NCBI RefSeq assembly: GCF_003115775.1
Contig: NZ_QEES01000002.1
Coordinates: forward strand, 868,001-932,000
Source of the DNA: Cellulomonas sp. WB94
Lineage (GTDB): Bacteria > Actinomycetota > Actinomycetes > Actinomycetales > Cellulomonadaceae
DNA: 64,000 nucleotides
Direction of reading: 5' to 3'
Part shown: positions 8,946 to 18,893 of the stretch, piece after piece
Position numbering within the stretch: position 1 is the first letter of the stretch
Layout: every line of letters begins with the position of its first letter
Program-made: the position numbers and the translations under genes
The notes under the pieces: model-generated
Told to the model about the DNA's origin: nothing
What the model saw: only the letters and a program-made list of their open reading frames with translations
Database searches by the model: none

Positions 8946-10454
8946 TCAGAGGCTCTGGGCGAGCCGGTAGTAGGCCGCGTTCCAGCGAACCTCCTGGCGG
9001 AAGCCGCGCCGCGTCGTGTCCTTGTCGATCACGAGCAGCTCGGTCCTGGCGATCTCGGCGAAGTCCTCGAACGCGTCGACGCCGACGGCCGTCGTCAGCA
9101 CCGTGTGGTGCGCCCCGCCCGCGGTCAGCCAGGCCTCGGCGGACGTGGCGAAGTCGGGCTGCGGCTTCCAGACGGCACGCGCGACGGGGAGCTTCGGCAG
9201 CGCCTCGTCGGGCGGGACGATGTCGACGACGTTGGCCGTCAGCCGGAACCGGTCACGCATGTCGGCCAGCGAGACGACGACGCCGGGGCCCGAGTCGGTG
9301 TCGAAGACCAGGCGGACCGGGTCCTCCTTGCCGCCGATGCCGAGCGGGTGGATCTCGAGCGAGGGCTTCGTCGCAGTCAGCGACGGGCACACCTCGAGCA
9401 TGTGCGCGCCGAGGATCTTCTCGGCACCCGGCACGAGGTTGTACGTGTAGTCCTCCATGAGCGAGGCGCCACCGGGCAGCCCGGCGCCCATCACCTTCGC
9501 GGCGCGGACGAGCACGGCCGTCTTCCAGTCGCCCTCGGCGCCGAAGCCGAAGCCCTGCGACATGAGCCGCTGGACGGCGAGGCCGGGCAGCTGGCGCAGC
9601 GCACCGAGGTCCTCGAAGTTCGTCGTGAACGCGGTCGCCCCGATCTCGCCGAGGAAGGAGAGGAGCGCGAGCTCCTGACGCGCGCCGTAGCGCAGCGAGT
9701 CGTGCCGCTCGCCGCCACGACGCAGCTCGGCGGCGACGTCGTACAGGTCCTCGTACTCCGCGACGAGCGTGTCGATGTCCGCGTCGGCGACGGCGTCGAC
9801 CGCGGCCACGAGGTCATTCACGCCCCACGTGTTGACCGAGACCCCGAAGCGCAGCTCCGCCTCGGTCTTGTCCCCCTCGGTGACCGCGACGTTGCGCATG
9901 TTGTCGCCGAACCGCGCGAGCTTGAGCTCGTGCGTCGCCGACCACGCGGCCGCCGCCCGCACCCAGGTGCCGATCGACGCGGTCACGGCCGGGTTCGAGA
10001 CGTGACCCACGACGGTCTTGCGGGCGACCCCGAGCCGGGTCTGGATGTAGCCGAACTCACGGTCGCCGTGCGCGGCCTGGTTCAGGTTCATGAAGTCCAT
10101 GTCGATCGTCGACCACGGCAGCTCGACGTTGGCCTGCGTGTGCAGGTGCAGCAGCGGCGTCCGCAGCGCGTCGAGACCGGCGATCCACATCTTCGCGGGC
10201 GAGAACGTGTGCATCCAGGCGATGACCCCGATGACGGCGTCGTCGGCGTTCGCGTCGAGCGCTGCCCGGCGGATGGCGCCCGAGTCGGTCAGGACGGGCT
10301 TCCAGACGATCTTGACCGGGACGTCGCCCGACGCGTCGAGCGCGCGCGCGATCTCCTGGGACTGCTCGGCGACCTGCCGCAGCGTGTCCTTGCCGTAGAG
10401 GCCCTGGCTGCCGGTGAGGAACCAGACCTCACGGTCGGCGTACGGCTTGCTCAT
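8946..10454 (-). CDS. araA: L-arabinose isomerase
   Basis: 502-residue cytoplasmic enzyme converting L-arabinose to L-ribulose, close to the 500 residues of E. coli AraA. The start at 10454 ([21 protein letters not shown]) overlaps the stop of araD by 4 bp. Expected Mn-site residues are present: Glu307 in [10 protein letters not shown], a second Glu in [11 protein letters not shown], His in GAHMLEVCP and His in GGAHHT. It is the third and last gene of an araB-araD-araA operon. The product is phosphorylated by the adjacent ribulokinase. The assignment is secure. Confidence 0.97.
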   Translation of the reverse strand: MSKPYADREVWFLTGSQGLYGKDTLRQVAEQSQEIARALDASGDVPVKIVWKPVLTDSGAIRRAALDANADDAVIGVIAWMHTFSPAKMWIAGLDALRTPLLHLHTQANVELPWSTIDMDFMNLNQAAHGDREFGYIQTRLGVARKTVVGHVSNPAVTASIGTWVRAAAAWSATHELKLARFGDNMRNVAVTEGDKTEAELRFGVSVNTWGVNDLVAAVDAVADADIDTLVAEYEDLYDVAAELRRGGERHDSLRYGARQELALLSFLGEIGATAFTTNFEDLGALRQLPGLAVQRLMSQGFGFGAEGDWKTAVLVRAAKVMGAGLPGGASLMEDYTYNLVPGAEKILGAHMLEVCPSLTATKPSLEIHPLGIGGKEDPVRLVFDTDSGPGVVVSLADMRDRFRLTANVVDIVPPDEALPKLPVARAVWKPQPDFATSAEAWLTAGGAHHTVLTTAVGVDAFEDFAEIARTELLVIDKDTTRRGFRQEVRWNAAYYRLAQSL

Positions 10455-11224
10455 CGCGCGTTCTCCTGATCTGCGTCGGCGTCGCCGTCGCTCGGTGGGG
10501 TGCTGCTGACTGCGGTGCTGGCCTGCCCGTACACGTTCTGGTACCGGTCGAACAGCGCGTCGATGTCGGACTGCGGGATCGGCAGGGGCTCGCCCAGCTG
10601 GCGGGAGATGTGCACGGTGCGCGCCACCTCCTCGACCATGACGGCCGCCTTGACGGCGGACTTCGCGTCCTTGCCGATCGTGAACGGGCCGTGGTTGCGC
10701 ATGAGCACGGCCGGGCTCCGCGACTCCCGCAGGGTCTCGACGATGCCGCGGCCGATCGAGTCGTCGCCGATGAGCGCGAACGGGCCGATCGGCACCGGGC
10801 CGCCGAACTCGTCGGCCATCATCGTCAGGACGCACGGCACGGGCTCGGCGCGCGCGGCCCACGCGGTCGCGTACGTGGAGTGCGTGTGCACGACGCCGCC
10901 CACCTCGGGCATGTGCCGGTACACGTAGGCGTGCGCCGCGGTGTCCGACGACGGTGCGCGGGTGCCGTCGACGAGGTTCCCGTCGAGGTCGCACACGACC
11001 ATCGACTCGGCGGTCAGCTCGTCGTACGTCACCCCCGAGGGCTTGATCACGAGCAGGTCGGGCGAGCCCGGGACGCTCACGCGCTGCGAGACGTTGCCCG
11101 CGGTCCACACGACGAGCCCCCACCGCGGCAGCTCGGCGTGCAGCCGGGCCACGACCTCCCGGACGCGTTCGACCTCCGCCCGGACCTCGAAGGGGTACCC
11201 GGCCAGCCCGCTCGCCCCGCTCAC
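10451..11224 (-). CDS. araD: L-ribulose-5-phosphate 4-epimerase
   Basis: 257-residue class II aldolase/epimerase fold. It converts L-ribulose 5-phosphate to D-xylulose 5-phosphate, feeding the pentose phosphate pathway. The zinc ligands are visible in [14 protein letters not shown], and the substrate-binding segment [10 protein letters not shown] lies near residue 45. It is about 25 residues longer than E. coli AraD (231). It overlaps araB upstream (11221-11224) and araA downstream (10451-10454) by 4 bp each, so the three enzymes are translationally coupled. Confidence 0.96.
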   Translation of the reverse strand: MSGASGLAGYPFEVRAEVERVREVVARLHAELPRWGLVVWTAGNVSQRVSVPGSPDLLVIKPSGVTYDELTAESMVVCDLDGNLVDGTRAPSSDTAAHAYVYRHMPEVGGVVHTHSTYATAWAARAEPVPCVLTMMADEFGGPVPIGPFALIGDDSIGRGIVETLRESRSPAVLMRNHGPFTIGKDAKSAVKAAVMVEEVARTVHISRQLGEPLPIPQSDIDALFDRYQNVYGQASTAVSSTPPSDGDADADQENAR

Positions 11225-13032
11225 GCGAACACCGCCGTCGCCGAGACTGCGCTGATGGTTGTCTCAGTACCGTCGGGACCAGCCATGGGCGCAGTCTCGG
11301 CGGGGGGTGCCGGCTGGGGGGAGGTTGCTGCGCGGCGGATCGCGCGGAGTCGGTGCATCACGTCGTTCGTACCTCTTCCGAAGTAGTCGTGGAGGAGCGT
11401 GTACTCGGCGAAGATCGCGTCGTAGCGGAGCGCGTTCGGCTCGATCGGGGTGTACGCCGCGACCGTGCGCCGGCCCATGACCTGGGCGGCCGCGCGCACG
11501 TCGGGGTAGGCGCCGGCAGCGACCGCCGCGTGGATCGCCGAGCCGAGCGCCGGGCCCTGGTCGGACGCGATCGTGGACAGCGGCAGGCGCGTCACGTCGG
11601 CGTAGATCTGCATGAGCAGGGCGTTCTTGAGCAGCCCGCCCGCCACGACGAGCTCGGTGACCGGGACGCCCGAGGAGTTGAACGCCTCGACGATCGTGCG
11701 GGTGCCGAACGCGGTCGCCTCGAGGAGCGCGCGGTACTGGTCCTCCGGGGTGGTCGCGAGCGCCTGCCCGACGACGACCCCGGACAGCTCGTGGTCGACG
11801 AGCACCGAGCGGTTGCCCGAGTGCCAGTCGAGCGCGACGAGACCGTGCTCGCCGATCTGCTGACGCGCGGCGAGCTCGGTCAGGTGCTCGTGCACCGAGA
11901 TCCCGCGCGCGGCGGCCGCGTCGACGTACGCCGGGGGCACCGACGTGTCGACGAACCACCCGAAGATGTCACCGACACCGGACTGCCCGGCCTCGTAGCC
12001 CCACAGGCCGTCGACGATCCCGCCGTCGACCACGCCGCACATGCCGGGGACCTCGTGGAGCGACTCGCCGTTCATCACGTGGCACGTCGAGGTGCCCATG
12101 ATCGCGGTCATCTGCCCCGGCTCGACGGCGCCCGCCGCGGGGGCCGTGACGTGCGCGTCGACGTTGCCGACCGCGACCGCGATGCCCTCGGGCAGCCCGG
12201 TCCACGCGGCGGCCTCGGCGGTCAGCGTGCCGGCGGCGGCGCCGAGGCTGCCGATCTCGTGGGCGAGCTTGTCCGCGACGAAGCCCGCGAAGTCGGGGTT
12301 GAGCGCCGCGAGGAACCCCTCGCTCGGGTACGCGCCGTCCTGGTAGATGCCCTTGTACCCGGCCGTGCAGGCGTTGCGGACGTAGCGACCCGAGAGCTGC
12401 CAGACGATCCAGTCGGCGGCCTCGACCCAGTGCTCGGTCGCGTCGTAGACCTCGCGGTCCTCCTCGAGGAGCTGCAGGCCCTTGGCGAACTCCCACTCGG
12501 ACGAGATGAGGCCGCCGTAGCGGTTGATCCAGGACTCGCCGCGGGCGTGGGCGAGGTCGTTGATGCGGTCGGCCTGACCCTGCGCGGCGTGGTGCTTCCA
12601 CAGCTTGACGTACGCGTGCGGGCGGTCCGCGAACTGCGGCAGCTCGCTCAGCGGCGTGCCGTCGGAGGTCGTCGGGACCATCGTGCACGCGGTGAAGTCG
12701 GTGCCGATGCCGATGACGAGGCTCGGGTCGACGACGTCGGCGCCGTGCTCGGCCCGGGCGGCGGCGAGCGCGGCCGGAACGGCGGACCTGAGCACGTCGA
12801 CGTAGTCGGACGGGACCTGGAGCGCCCAGTCGGGGCGCAGCGCCACGGGGGTGCCGGCGACACCGGCCGGTCCGGCGGTGAGCGTGCGGTCCATGACCGC
12901 GTGCGGGTAGGCCAGGACGGCAGAGCCGAGCTCGGCGCCGTCGTGCACCCGGACGATGACGGCCCGTCCGGAGAGCGTCCCGTAGTCGACACCCACCACG
13001 AGGGCCCGTCGGGGATCTACCGTCGTCGCCAT
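11221..13032 (-). CDS. araB: Ribulokinase
   Basis: 603-residue FGGY-family carbohydrate kinase that phosphorylates L-ribulose. The nucleotide-binding motif [17 protein letters not shown] lies near the N-terminus, and [20 protein letters not shown] in the C-terminal domain is typical of AraB. I use ATG 13032 ([10 protein letters not shown]); an in-frame ATG at 13059 would add nine residues and neither has a compelling ribosome-binding site. It is the promoter-proximal gene of araBDA, with a LacI-type operator 58 bp upstream, between it and the regulator gene. E. coli AraB is 566 residues. Confidence 0.95.
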   Translation of the reverse strand: MATTVDPRRALVVGVDYGTLSGRAVIVRVHDGAELGSAVLAYPHAVMDRTLTAGPAGVAGTPVALRPDWALQVPSDYVDVLRSAVPAALAAARAEHGADVVDPSLVIGIGTDFTACTMVPTTSDGTPLSELPQFADRPHAYVKLWKHHAAQGQADRINDLAHARGESWINRYGGLISSEWEFAKGLQLLEEDREVYDATEHWVEAADWIVWQLSGRYVRNACTAGYKGIYQDGAYPSEGFLAALNPDFAGFVADKLAHEIGSLGAAAGTLTAEAAAWTGLPEGIAVAVGNVDAHVTAPAAGAVEPGQMTAIMGTSTCHVMNGESLHEVPGMCGVVDGGIVDGLWGYEAGQSGVGDIFGWFVDTSVPPAYVDAAAARGISVHEHLTELAARQQIGEHGLVALDWHSGNRSVLVDHELSGVVVGQALATTPEDQYRALLEATAFGTRTIVEAFNSSGVPVTELVVAGGLLKNALLMQIYADVTRLPLSTIASDQGPALGSAIHAAVAAGAYPDVRAAAQVMGRRTVAAYTPIEPNALRYDAIFAEYTLLHDYFGRGTNDVMHRLRAIRRAATSPQPAPPAETAPMAGPDGTETTISAVSATAVFA

Positions 13033-13089
13033 CGAGTCGCTGTCCCGTCGCCATCGCACGGCCCCCGACGGACGTCGGTGGCCTCGGCA

Positions 13090-13103
13090 ATGTTAACGCT
13101 CAC
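13090..13103 (-). promoter_or_regulatory. LacI-type operator upstream of araBDA
   Basis: ATGTTAACGCTCAC on the plus strand; on the minus strand it reads GTGAGCGTTAACAT, aligning with the copies before the two importer operons. It lies in the short gap between the regulator stop (13117) and araB, so araBDA can be controlled separately from the proC-regulator transcript. Confidence 0.78.
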
Positions 13104-13116
13104 ACGGCGGGGGAAG

Positions 13117-14175
13117 TCAAGCCTTGCGCGGGTACGGCTCCTCGAGCGAGCTGGCGCGGACCACGAGGGTCGTCGGGATCGGCGCCAACAGCTCGTCGAC
13201 GCCCGCGAGCGCATCCGTGAGTGCGCGGATCGCGAGCCGGCCGAGCGCCGCGAAGTCCTGCCGGACGGTCGTCAGCGGCGGGATGAAGTACGCCGAGCTC
13301 GAGATGTCGTCGAAGCCGACCACGGCCACGTCGTGCGGCACCCGCAGGCCCGCCTCCCAGAACGCGCGCAGCAGGCCGAGAGCGAGCTCGTCGTTCGCGG
13401 CGAACACCGCGGTCGGCGCGCCCTGGCGCGCGAGGTCCCGGCCGACCGCGTACCCGCGCTCGGCCGTCCAGTCGCCGACGATGGGCTCCGGGAGGACCAG
13501 GCCCGCCGCGGTGCACTCCGCGGTCCACCCCTCGAGCCGGGCGCGGCCGTCGAAGCAGTTGAGCGGACCGGTGAGGTGCACGATCTCGCGGTGCCCGGCC
13601 TCGATGAGGTGCCGGGTCGCCATCCGCGCGCCGTCGAACTGCTCGACGCCGACCCACCGCAGCGACTCGGTGGGCGCCTGCACCCCGGACATGACCATCA
13701 CGACAGGAACCTCGGCGTCGAACGTCTCGACCGCGGCCGACGCCTCGTCCTGCGGCGCGATGATGACGATGCCCTCGACGCCCTGGCCCATGAAGTGCTC
13801 GAGCGCGCGGTGCATGGCCTCGGAGTCGAACTGGCTGATCGTCGCGACGCTGACGAAGTACCCGATGTCACGCGCCGCCCCACCGAGAGCGACCAGCGTG
13901 CTCGTCGGGCCGTACAGCGCCGACTCGGTCGTCACGACCCCGATGATCCCCGAGCGCCTGGTCACGAGCGCGCGGGCCGCGCTGTTGCGGCGGTAGCCGA
14001 GCTGGGCGATGGCGTCCTGGACCCGCGCGCGCGTCTCGGGACGCACGCTGTCGTGGTCGTTGAGCACGCGCGAGACGGTCTGGTGGGAGACGCCCGCGAG
14101 CGCGGCCACGTCGCTCATGGCCGGCGGCCGACGACGCTGCGGCGCAGAGGTGGACACGGGCACGATGGTGGACAC
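13117..14175 (-). CDS. LacI-family transcriptional regulator of arabinose genes (AraR-like)
   Basis: 352-residue regulator. The N-terminal helix-turn-helix reads MSDVAALAGVSHQTVSRVLN (from residue 20), followed by the hinge and a periplasmic-binding-protein-like sensor domain starting at RRSGIIGVVTTESALYGPTS. It sits directly upstream of and co-directional with araBDA. Three LacI-type operators in this locus share one consensus, so it is the natural candidate repressor, released by arabinose or a derivative. Firmicute AraR is a GntR/LacI chimera; this protein has a LacI-type DNA-binding domain throughout. The ligand is inferred from context only. Confidence 0.88.
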   Translation of the reverse strand: MSTIVPVSTSAPQRRRPPAMSDVAALAGVSHQTVSRVLNDHDSVRPETRARVQDAIAQLGYRRNSAARALVTRRSGIIGVVTTESALYGPTSTLVALGGAARDIGYFVSVATISQFDSEAMHRALEHFMGQGVEGIVIIAPQDEASAAVETFDAEVPVVMVMSGVQAPTESLRWVGVEQFDGARMATRHLIEAGHREIVHLTGPLNCFDGRARLEGWTAECTAAGLVLPEPIVGDWTAERGYAVGRDLARQGAPTAVFAANDELALGLLRAFWEAGLRVPHDVAVVGFDDISSSAYFIPPLTTVRQDFAALGRLAIRALTDALAGVDELLAPIPTTLVVRASSLEEPYPRKA

Positions 14176-14183
14176 GCGCGGTC

Positions 14184-15047
14184 CTACTTCGCCGACTCGG
14201 CGGCGAGCTCGCGCGAGCGGTCACGCGCAGCCTCGGCCGCAGCCACGAACGCCGCCCGGACGCCGTGCGCGTCGAGCTCGCGCACCCCGGCGACCGTCGT
14301 GCCGCCCGGGGACGACACCCGTTCGCGGAGCACGACCGGATGCTCGCCCGACTGCTGCGCGAGGGCCGCGGACCCCTCCACGGTCGCGACCGCGAGCCGG
14401 GTCGCGAGCTCGCGCGTGAGCCCGAGCAGCACCCCCGCCTCCGCGAGCGCGTCGATGACGTAGAAGACGTAGGCCGGTCCCGACCCGGAGATCGCGGTCA
14501 CGGCATCGAGGTCCTTCTCGGGGACGCGGACGACGAGGCCCGTCGCACCGAGCACGCGTTCGACGAGTGCGAGGTGGTCCTCGGTCGCGTGCGTCCCCGC
14601 CGCGATCGCGCTCGCGCCGTGGCCGATGACGGCGGGAGTGTTCGGCATGACGCGCACGACCGGTGTGCCCGCCGGCAGCCGCTGCTCGTAGGCCGCGATC
14701 GGGACACCCGCCGCGACGCTGACGACGAGGGTGCCCGGACGCAGCGCCGGGGCGATCTCGTCGAGCACCTCCGGCACGACGGCGGGCTTGAGCGCGATGA
14801 GGACGACGTCGGCCCGGCGCACCGCGGTCGGGTTCGTCTCGGAGGAGTTGACGCCGTACAGCTGCGAGAGCTCCGTCGCGCGCGCCGCGTAGCGCTCGGT
14901 CACGTCCACGTCGTCGGCCGACCAGCCGGCCTGCAGCACCGCCGCGACGAGCGTGGCGCCCATGACACCGCCGCCCAGCACCGCCACGTGCATACCTGGT
15001 ACCGCCGTGGGGGTCTCGTCCGTCGTCGTGCCCTCGTCGTCGGCCAT
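14184..15047 (-). CDS. proC: Pyrroline-5-carboxylate reductase
   Basis: About 287-residue NAD(P)H-dependent enzyme for the last step of proline synthesis. The Rossmann motif MHVAVLGGGVMGATLVAAVL starts near residue 20. The C-terminal dimerisation domain carries the ProC signature around SPGGTTVAGVRELD. Two adjacent ATGs (15050, 15047) exist; the second is better spaced from a GAGG site. The gene ends 8 bp before the LacI-family gene, so the two are probably co-transcribed although functionally unrelated. Confidence 0.93.
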   Translation of the reverse strand: MADDEGTTTDETPTAVPGMHVAVLGGGVMGATLVAAVLQAGWSADDVDVTERYAARATELSQLYGVNSSETNPTAVRRADVVLIALKPAVVPEVLDEIAPALRPGTLVVSVAAGVPIAAYEQRLPAGTPVVRVMPNTPAVIGHGASAIAAGTHATEDHLALVERVLGATGLVVRVPEKDLDAVTAISGSGPAYVFYVIDALAEAGVLLGLTRELATRLAVATVEGSAALAQQSGEHPVVLRERVSSPGGTTVAGVRELDAHGVRAAFVAAAEAARDRSRELAAESAK

Positions 15048-15156
15048 CATGTCCTCGTCGTCGCGTGCCCGTCACCTGGGGGTGAGCCTAGCCACAGCAC
15101 GAGGCCGTCATCGCGAGATCAGGCGCGATCGGGCGCGCGGACCCCCGCTCGGGTCG

Positions 15157-15888
15157 TCAGGGCGTGCGGCGGCGCAGCGTCGTCGACCCGACCACGACGG
15201 CCAGCGTGATGAAGCCGACGATCACGAGCACGTCGTCGCGGACGTCCGTGAACGTCGCGCCCACCTCGAGCCGCTGCAGCGCGTCGATGCCGTACGTGAG
15301 CGGGAGCACGCGCGAGATCGCCTCGAGCACCGACGGCATCGCCGCCCGCGGGATGAGCAGGCCGCACGTGATGAGCTGGGGGAACAAGAACACCGGCATC
15401 ATCTGCACCGCCTGGAACTCGGTGCGGGCGAGCGCCGAGGCGGCCAGGCCCAACGTCGAGCCGAGGATCGCGTCGAGCACCGCGACGAGCATGATCAGGC
15501 CCAGCGATCCCCGGCTGTTCATGCCGAGCACCCCGACCGTGAAGGACGTCAGCACGACGGCCTGGACCACCGCGAGCAGCGCGAACGCGACCGCGTAGCC
15601 CGCGATCACGTCGCCCTTGCCGATCGGGCTCGCCATGAGGCGCTCGAGCGTGCCCGTCGTGCGCTCGCGCAGCGTCGCGACGCTGGTCACGATGAACATC
15701 ACGATGAGCGGGAACAGCCCGAGCAGGAGCGGGCCGAACTGGTCGAGCACCGGGGTGCCCTCGAACATCCACGAGATCAGCCACAGCAGCAGGCACGGCA
15801 GCAGGAGCAGGATCGCGATCGTCCGCGGGTCGTGCCGGACCTGCGACAGCACCCGCCCCGCGGTCGCCCACGTCAGGCGCGCGCTCAT
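15157..15888 (-). CDS. ABC-2 type exporter permease
   Basis: 243-residue membrane protein with about six transmembrane segments and the ABC2_membrane layout. It has a cytoplasmic segment LRERTTGTLERLMASPI after the second helix, which is typical of DrrB/YadH-like permeases. The ATG at 15888 overlaps the stop of the ATPase gene by 4 bp; longer open frames upstream are antisense-style noise in the ATPase. It works with the ATPase at 15885-16646 as a two-gene exporter. The substrate is unknown; relatives export antibiotics or lipids. Confidence 0.88.
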   Translation of the reverse strand: MSARLTWATAGRVLSQVRHDPRTIAILLLLPCLLLWLISWMFEGTPVLDQFGPLLLGLFPLIVMFIVTSVATLRERTTGTLERLMASPIGKGDVIAGYAVAFALLAVVQAVVLTSFTVGVLGMNSRGSLGLIMLVAVLDAILGSTLGLAASALARTEFQAVQMMPVFLFPQLITCGLLIPRAAMPSVLEAISRVLPLTYGIDALQRLEVGATFTDVRDDVLVIVGFITLAVVVGSTTLRRRTP

Positions 15889-16646
15889 CGGTCCTCCTCC
15901 GGTCGGCGGCGCTGATGGTCGACGAGCTCCAGGAACGCGTGCTCGACGTCCGGGGCGCCGGTCTCCTCGAGCAGGTCCGGGAGCGTCGCATCGGCGATGA
16001 CCTCGCCGTCGCGGAGCAGCACCAGCCGGTCGCAGCGCGTCGCCTCGTCCATCACGTGGCTCGAGACGAGCAGCGACGTCCCGCGTTCGGCGAGGCGCCC
16101 GAACAGGTCCCACAGGTCGCGGCGCAGCACCGGGTCGAGCCCGACCGTCGGCTCGTCGAGCACGAGCAGGTCGGGCGAGGCCAGCAGTGCGACCGCGAGC
16201 GACACGCGCGACCGCTCGCCGCCCGACAGCCGGTCGACCCGGCGTCCGGCCATCCGGGCGAGGTCGACGTCCTCGATCGCACGGTCCACGTCCCCCGGAC
16301 CCGCGTGCGCGACGGCGGCGAAGTACCGGAGGTTCTCGGTGATCGTCAGGTCGCCGTACACGCTCGGGGCCTGCGTCACGTACCCGACGCGTCGGCGCAG
16401 GTCCGGGTGCCCGGCGGGCAGGCCGAGCACCTCGACCGTGCCGCTCTCGACGGTCTGGACGCCGACGATCGCCCGCATCAGCGTCGTCTTGCCGCTCCCG
16501 CTCGGGCCCAGCAGCCCGACGACCTGCCCGGCCGGGACCAGCAGGTCGAGGCCCGGCAGGACGACGACACCGCGCCGGCCGCCGCGCACGACGCGCAGGG
16601 CCTCGATCCGGATGGCGACGTCCGCGGCGTGGTGGCCCATGCGCAC
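15885..16646 (-). CDS. ABC exporter ATPase (DrrA/CcmA-like)
   Basis: 253-residue single nucleotide-binding domain with Walker A LLGPSGSGKTTLM, signature LSGGERSRVSLAVALL, Walker B LLVLDEPTVGLDP and H-loop VSSHVMDEATRCD. A C-terminal extension of about 40 residues follows the core. It is co-transcribed with the permease through a 4-bp overlap. Start is 16646 or the ATG two codons later. No self-resistance or biosynthetic genes lie nearby, so the cargo is undetermined. Confidence 0.9.
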   Translation of the reverse strand: MRMGHHAADVAIRIEALRVVRGGRRGVVVLPGLDLLVPAGQVVGLLGPSGSGKTTLMRAIVGVQTVESGTVEVLGLPAGHPDLRRRVGYVTQAPSVYGDLTITENLRYFAAVAHAGPGDVDRAIEDVDLARMAGRRVDRLSGGERSRVSLAVALLASPDLLVLDEPTVGLDPVLRRDLWDLFGRLAERGTSLLVSSHVMDEATRCDRLVLLRDGEVIADATLPDLLEETGAPDVEHAFLELVDHQRRRPEEDR

Positions 16647-16705
16647 ACCTTGGCCGCTCGACCGGGTGCGGTCAACGACGGCTCGCGGGCGACGGCGGCT
16701 CGCAA

Positions 16706-17404
16706 TCAGCTGGTCGGCGCCGGGTTCGCCTCCGGCCGAGCGCCGTCGCCCTGGCCGCCGAAGCCACCGAACCCGCCGGTGCCCTCACTGATCCGCTGCG
16801 CCGCGACCGAGCCGTCCGCCGCGGCCTCCCCGACGACCGTCACCGTGTCGCCGGTCGCGAGCGATGACACGTCCGACTCGGCCGTCGTCGACACCGTCGT
16901 GCTCGACGTGGTCGTGACCGTGACGGTCGTGCCGTCCGACGTCGTGATCGTGAGCGTGGAGCCGTCGATCGACGTGATCTTCCCGGACGTGAAGCCGCCC
17001 GGGCCGCCGAGGGCCCCCGCGTCGTCGGCTCCGCCGGTCCGGCCGACACCGGCGGCACTGCCCGCGCCGCCTGGACCACCCGCTCCACCGAAGGCCCGGC
17101 CGTTCCCGGCGAAGCCGCCGGCGGCGTCCTGGGCGGTCGCGGTCGACGAGGTGGCGTGGCCGACGAGCAGCCCGCCGGCGAACAGCAGGGCCGCCACGAC
17201 GGCACCGGCGAGGATCGTCGTCACCGACGGCCGACCGCGGGTCGGGATCGAGGCGCGGACCGGCTCGGCGATGGCCGCGGGTCGCTGCGCGAGGAGGTCC
17301 TCAGCGGGGATCCCGTGCTGCGGCTGCGCAGGGTTCGGCTCCGCGGGGTTCGGCTGCGCGGGGTTCGGCTGCGCGGGGTTCGGCTGCGGGTCGGGGGTCG
17401 TCAT
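16706..17404 (-). CDS. Membrane-anchored DUF5666-like protein (copy 1)
   Basis: 232 residues. The cytoplasmic N-terminus is a run of PNPAQ pentapeptides encoded by a 15-nt tandem repeat (about 17330-17388). AEDLLAQRPA and one transmembrane segment (about residues 65-90, ending LLVGHATSS) follow. After a Gly-rich linker comes an extracytoplasmic beta-type domain containing ITSIDGSTLTITTSDGTTV and TGDTVTVVGEA, the pattern of DUF5666. A close paralogue lies at 19067-19654, and each follows an efflux-adaptor gene on the same strand. Function is unknown; association with the exporters is contextual. Confidence 0.8.
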   Translation of the reverse strand: MTTPDPQPNPAQPNPAQPNPAEPNPAQPQHGIPAEDLLAQRPAAIAEPVRASIPTRGRPSVTTILAGAVVAALLFAGGLLVGHATSSTATAQDAAGGFAGNGRAFGGAGGPGGAGSAAGVGRTGGADDAGALGGPGGFTSGKITSIDGSTLTITTSDGTTVTVTTTSSTTVSTTAESDVSSLATGDTVTVVGEAAADGSVAAQRISEGTGGFGGFGGQGDGARPEANPAPTS

Positions 17405-17534
17405 GGTCGTGCCTCTCGTGCGGGGGTGAGTGGGCTGTCGGACGGGCCCGTGGTTCCGATCGCTCGGGTCGGTGCAGGCGCGCGCCGGGCGGGTTCGCCG
17501 AACGCCCCCGCGGAGGTGGGTGGCGCGCCAGCCA

Positions 17535-18893
17535 TCAGCCGCCGTTCCGGCCGCCGGTGAACCCGGCGCCGCCCGGGAACGCGCCCGCGCCGCCGAAGCT
17601 GCCCCGGAGCTGCTGCAGGTTCGTCGTCGTGACCGCGGTGTCGAGGGAGACCTCGACCGTGTCACCCGCTGCGACGCCCGCGACGACCTGGGTCGTCGAG
17701 TCGCCCTGCAGGCCGATCGTCACGGCCGTCGGGGTCGTCGTGCCGTCGGCCGCGACGAGCCGGACCGTTCCCGTCGTCGTGCCGTCCGCCGCCACCGTCC
17801 CGACCGTCACCGCGGTGCTCGGCAGCGTGACCACGTCGACCGCCTGGGCGGTCGTCACCGTGACGTCCGCGGTCTGCCCGAGCCTGACACCGGCGGGCGG
17901 GGCGTCGAGCGTGAGGGTCGCCGCGTACGTGACCACGCCGTTGGTCGTCGTGCCGGTCGGCGAGATCGAGGTGACCGTGGCCGTCGCGGACGCGCTCGGG
18001 ACGGCGGGGAACGTCACCGCGGCGGACTGACCCACGCTGAGGTGGGCCGCGTCGGCCTCCGCGAACGACGCCGAGGTCGTCAGGACCGTCAGGTCGGCGA
18101 TCGTCACGAAGCCGCTCGACGCGGTCGTCGCCGACGAGGAGCTCGCGCCCGTCGACCCGCTCGACCCGCTCGACGCGCTGCCCACCGTCGAGCCGACTGT
18201 GGCGCCGACCGCCGTGACGGTGCCCGCGATCGGCGCGGTCAGCACCGCCTTGCCGACGTTCTCCTGCGCTGTCGCGAGGTCCGCCTTGGCCTGCGCCACC
18301 GCAGCCACGGCGGTCGTCACCTGGGACGTCGCGCTGCTGACCTGGGCCTTCGCGTTCGTGACCTGGGAAGCGGAGCCCTGGGTCGTCGTGACGCCCGTCG
18401 GGCTCGTCGTCGTGGTCGCCAGCGCCGTCTGCGCGTCGGCCAGCGACTGCTTCGCGGCCGTGAGCTGGAGGCCCGCAGTCGTCACCTGCTGCTGCGCGCT
18501 CGTCACCGTGGCCTGCGCCTGCGTGACCGCGTCGTCGAGCGCGGCGGTGTCGAGCGTCCCGAGCCGCTGCCCGACCGTCACGACGTCGCCGACCTTGACG
18601 TCGACGGTCGCGACCGTCCCGGCGACGACGAACGTCGGGGACGACGTCGTCGCGGCGGCGATGTTGCCCTGCGCGGAGATGGTCGAGGTGACCGTGCCGA
18701 CCGTGGCCGTCGCGGTACGGACGGTCGCGCCGGTCTCCGCCTGGGCGCTCGACGGGTGCAGGTACCACCAGGTGCCCGCGCCGGTCAGGGCGAGCACGGC
18801 GACGAGCCCGGCGTTCGTCAGGGTCTTCGCGCGACTGCCGCGCCGTGGCGCGCGCGCACCTGCCGTCCGCTCCGCGCGGGACATCCGAGTCAT
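17535..18893 (-). CDS. HlyD/MacA-like periplasmic adaptor protein (copy 1)
   Basis: 452 residues. Start ATG 18893 is preceded by AGGGTGACGTC. One N-terminal transmembrane anchor (GLVAVLALTGAGTWWYL) is followed by a barrel/lipoyl half with VATVDVKVGDVVTVGQRLG. A Thr/Ala/Gln-rich coiled coil (about residues 115-215) carries a Ser/Gly insert, then come the second lipoyl half and the barrel, with a Gly-rich tail. It is strongly similar along its length to the adaptor at 21674-23050, but has no ATPase or permease of its own. It may share the neighbouring MacB-like exporter or be a duplicate gaining another role. Confidence 0.85.
   Translation of the reverse strand: MTRMSRAERTAGARAPRRGSRAKTLTNAGLVAVLALTGAGTWWYLHPSSAQAETGATVRTATATVGTVTSTISAQGNIAAATTSSPTFVVAGTVATVDVKVGDVVTVGQRLGTLDTAALDDAVTQAQATVTSAQQQVTTAGLQLTAAKQSLADAQTALATTTTSPTGVTTTQGSASQVTNAKAQVSSATSQVTTAVAAVAQAKADLATAQENVGKAVLTAPIAGTVTAVGATVGSTVGSASSGSSGSTGASSSSATTASSGFVTIADLTVLTTSASFAEADAAHLSVGQSAAVTFPAVPSASATATVTSISPTGTTTNGVVTYAATLTLDAPPAGVRLGQTADVTVTTAQAVDVVTLPSTAVTVGTVAADGTTTGTVRLVAADGTTTPTAVTIGLQGDSTTQVVAGVAAGDTVEVSLDTAVTTTNLQQLRGSFGGAGAFPGGAGFTGGRNGG

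Noticed and set aside
15119-15991. Alternative minus-strand frame across the ABC-2 permease
   Set aside because: Arg/Pro-rich shadow; the membrane-spanning frame at 15157-15888 has the 4-bp overlap and the hydrophobic pattern.
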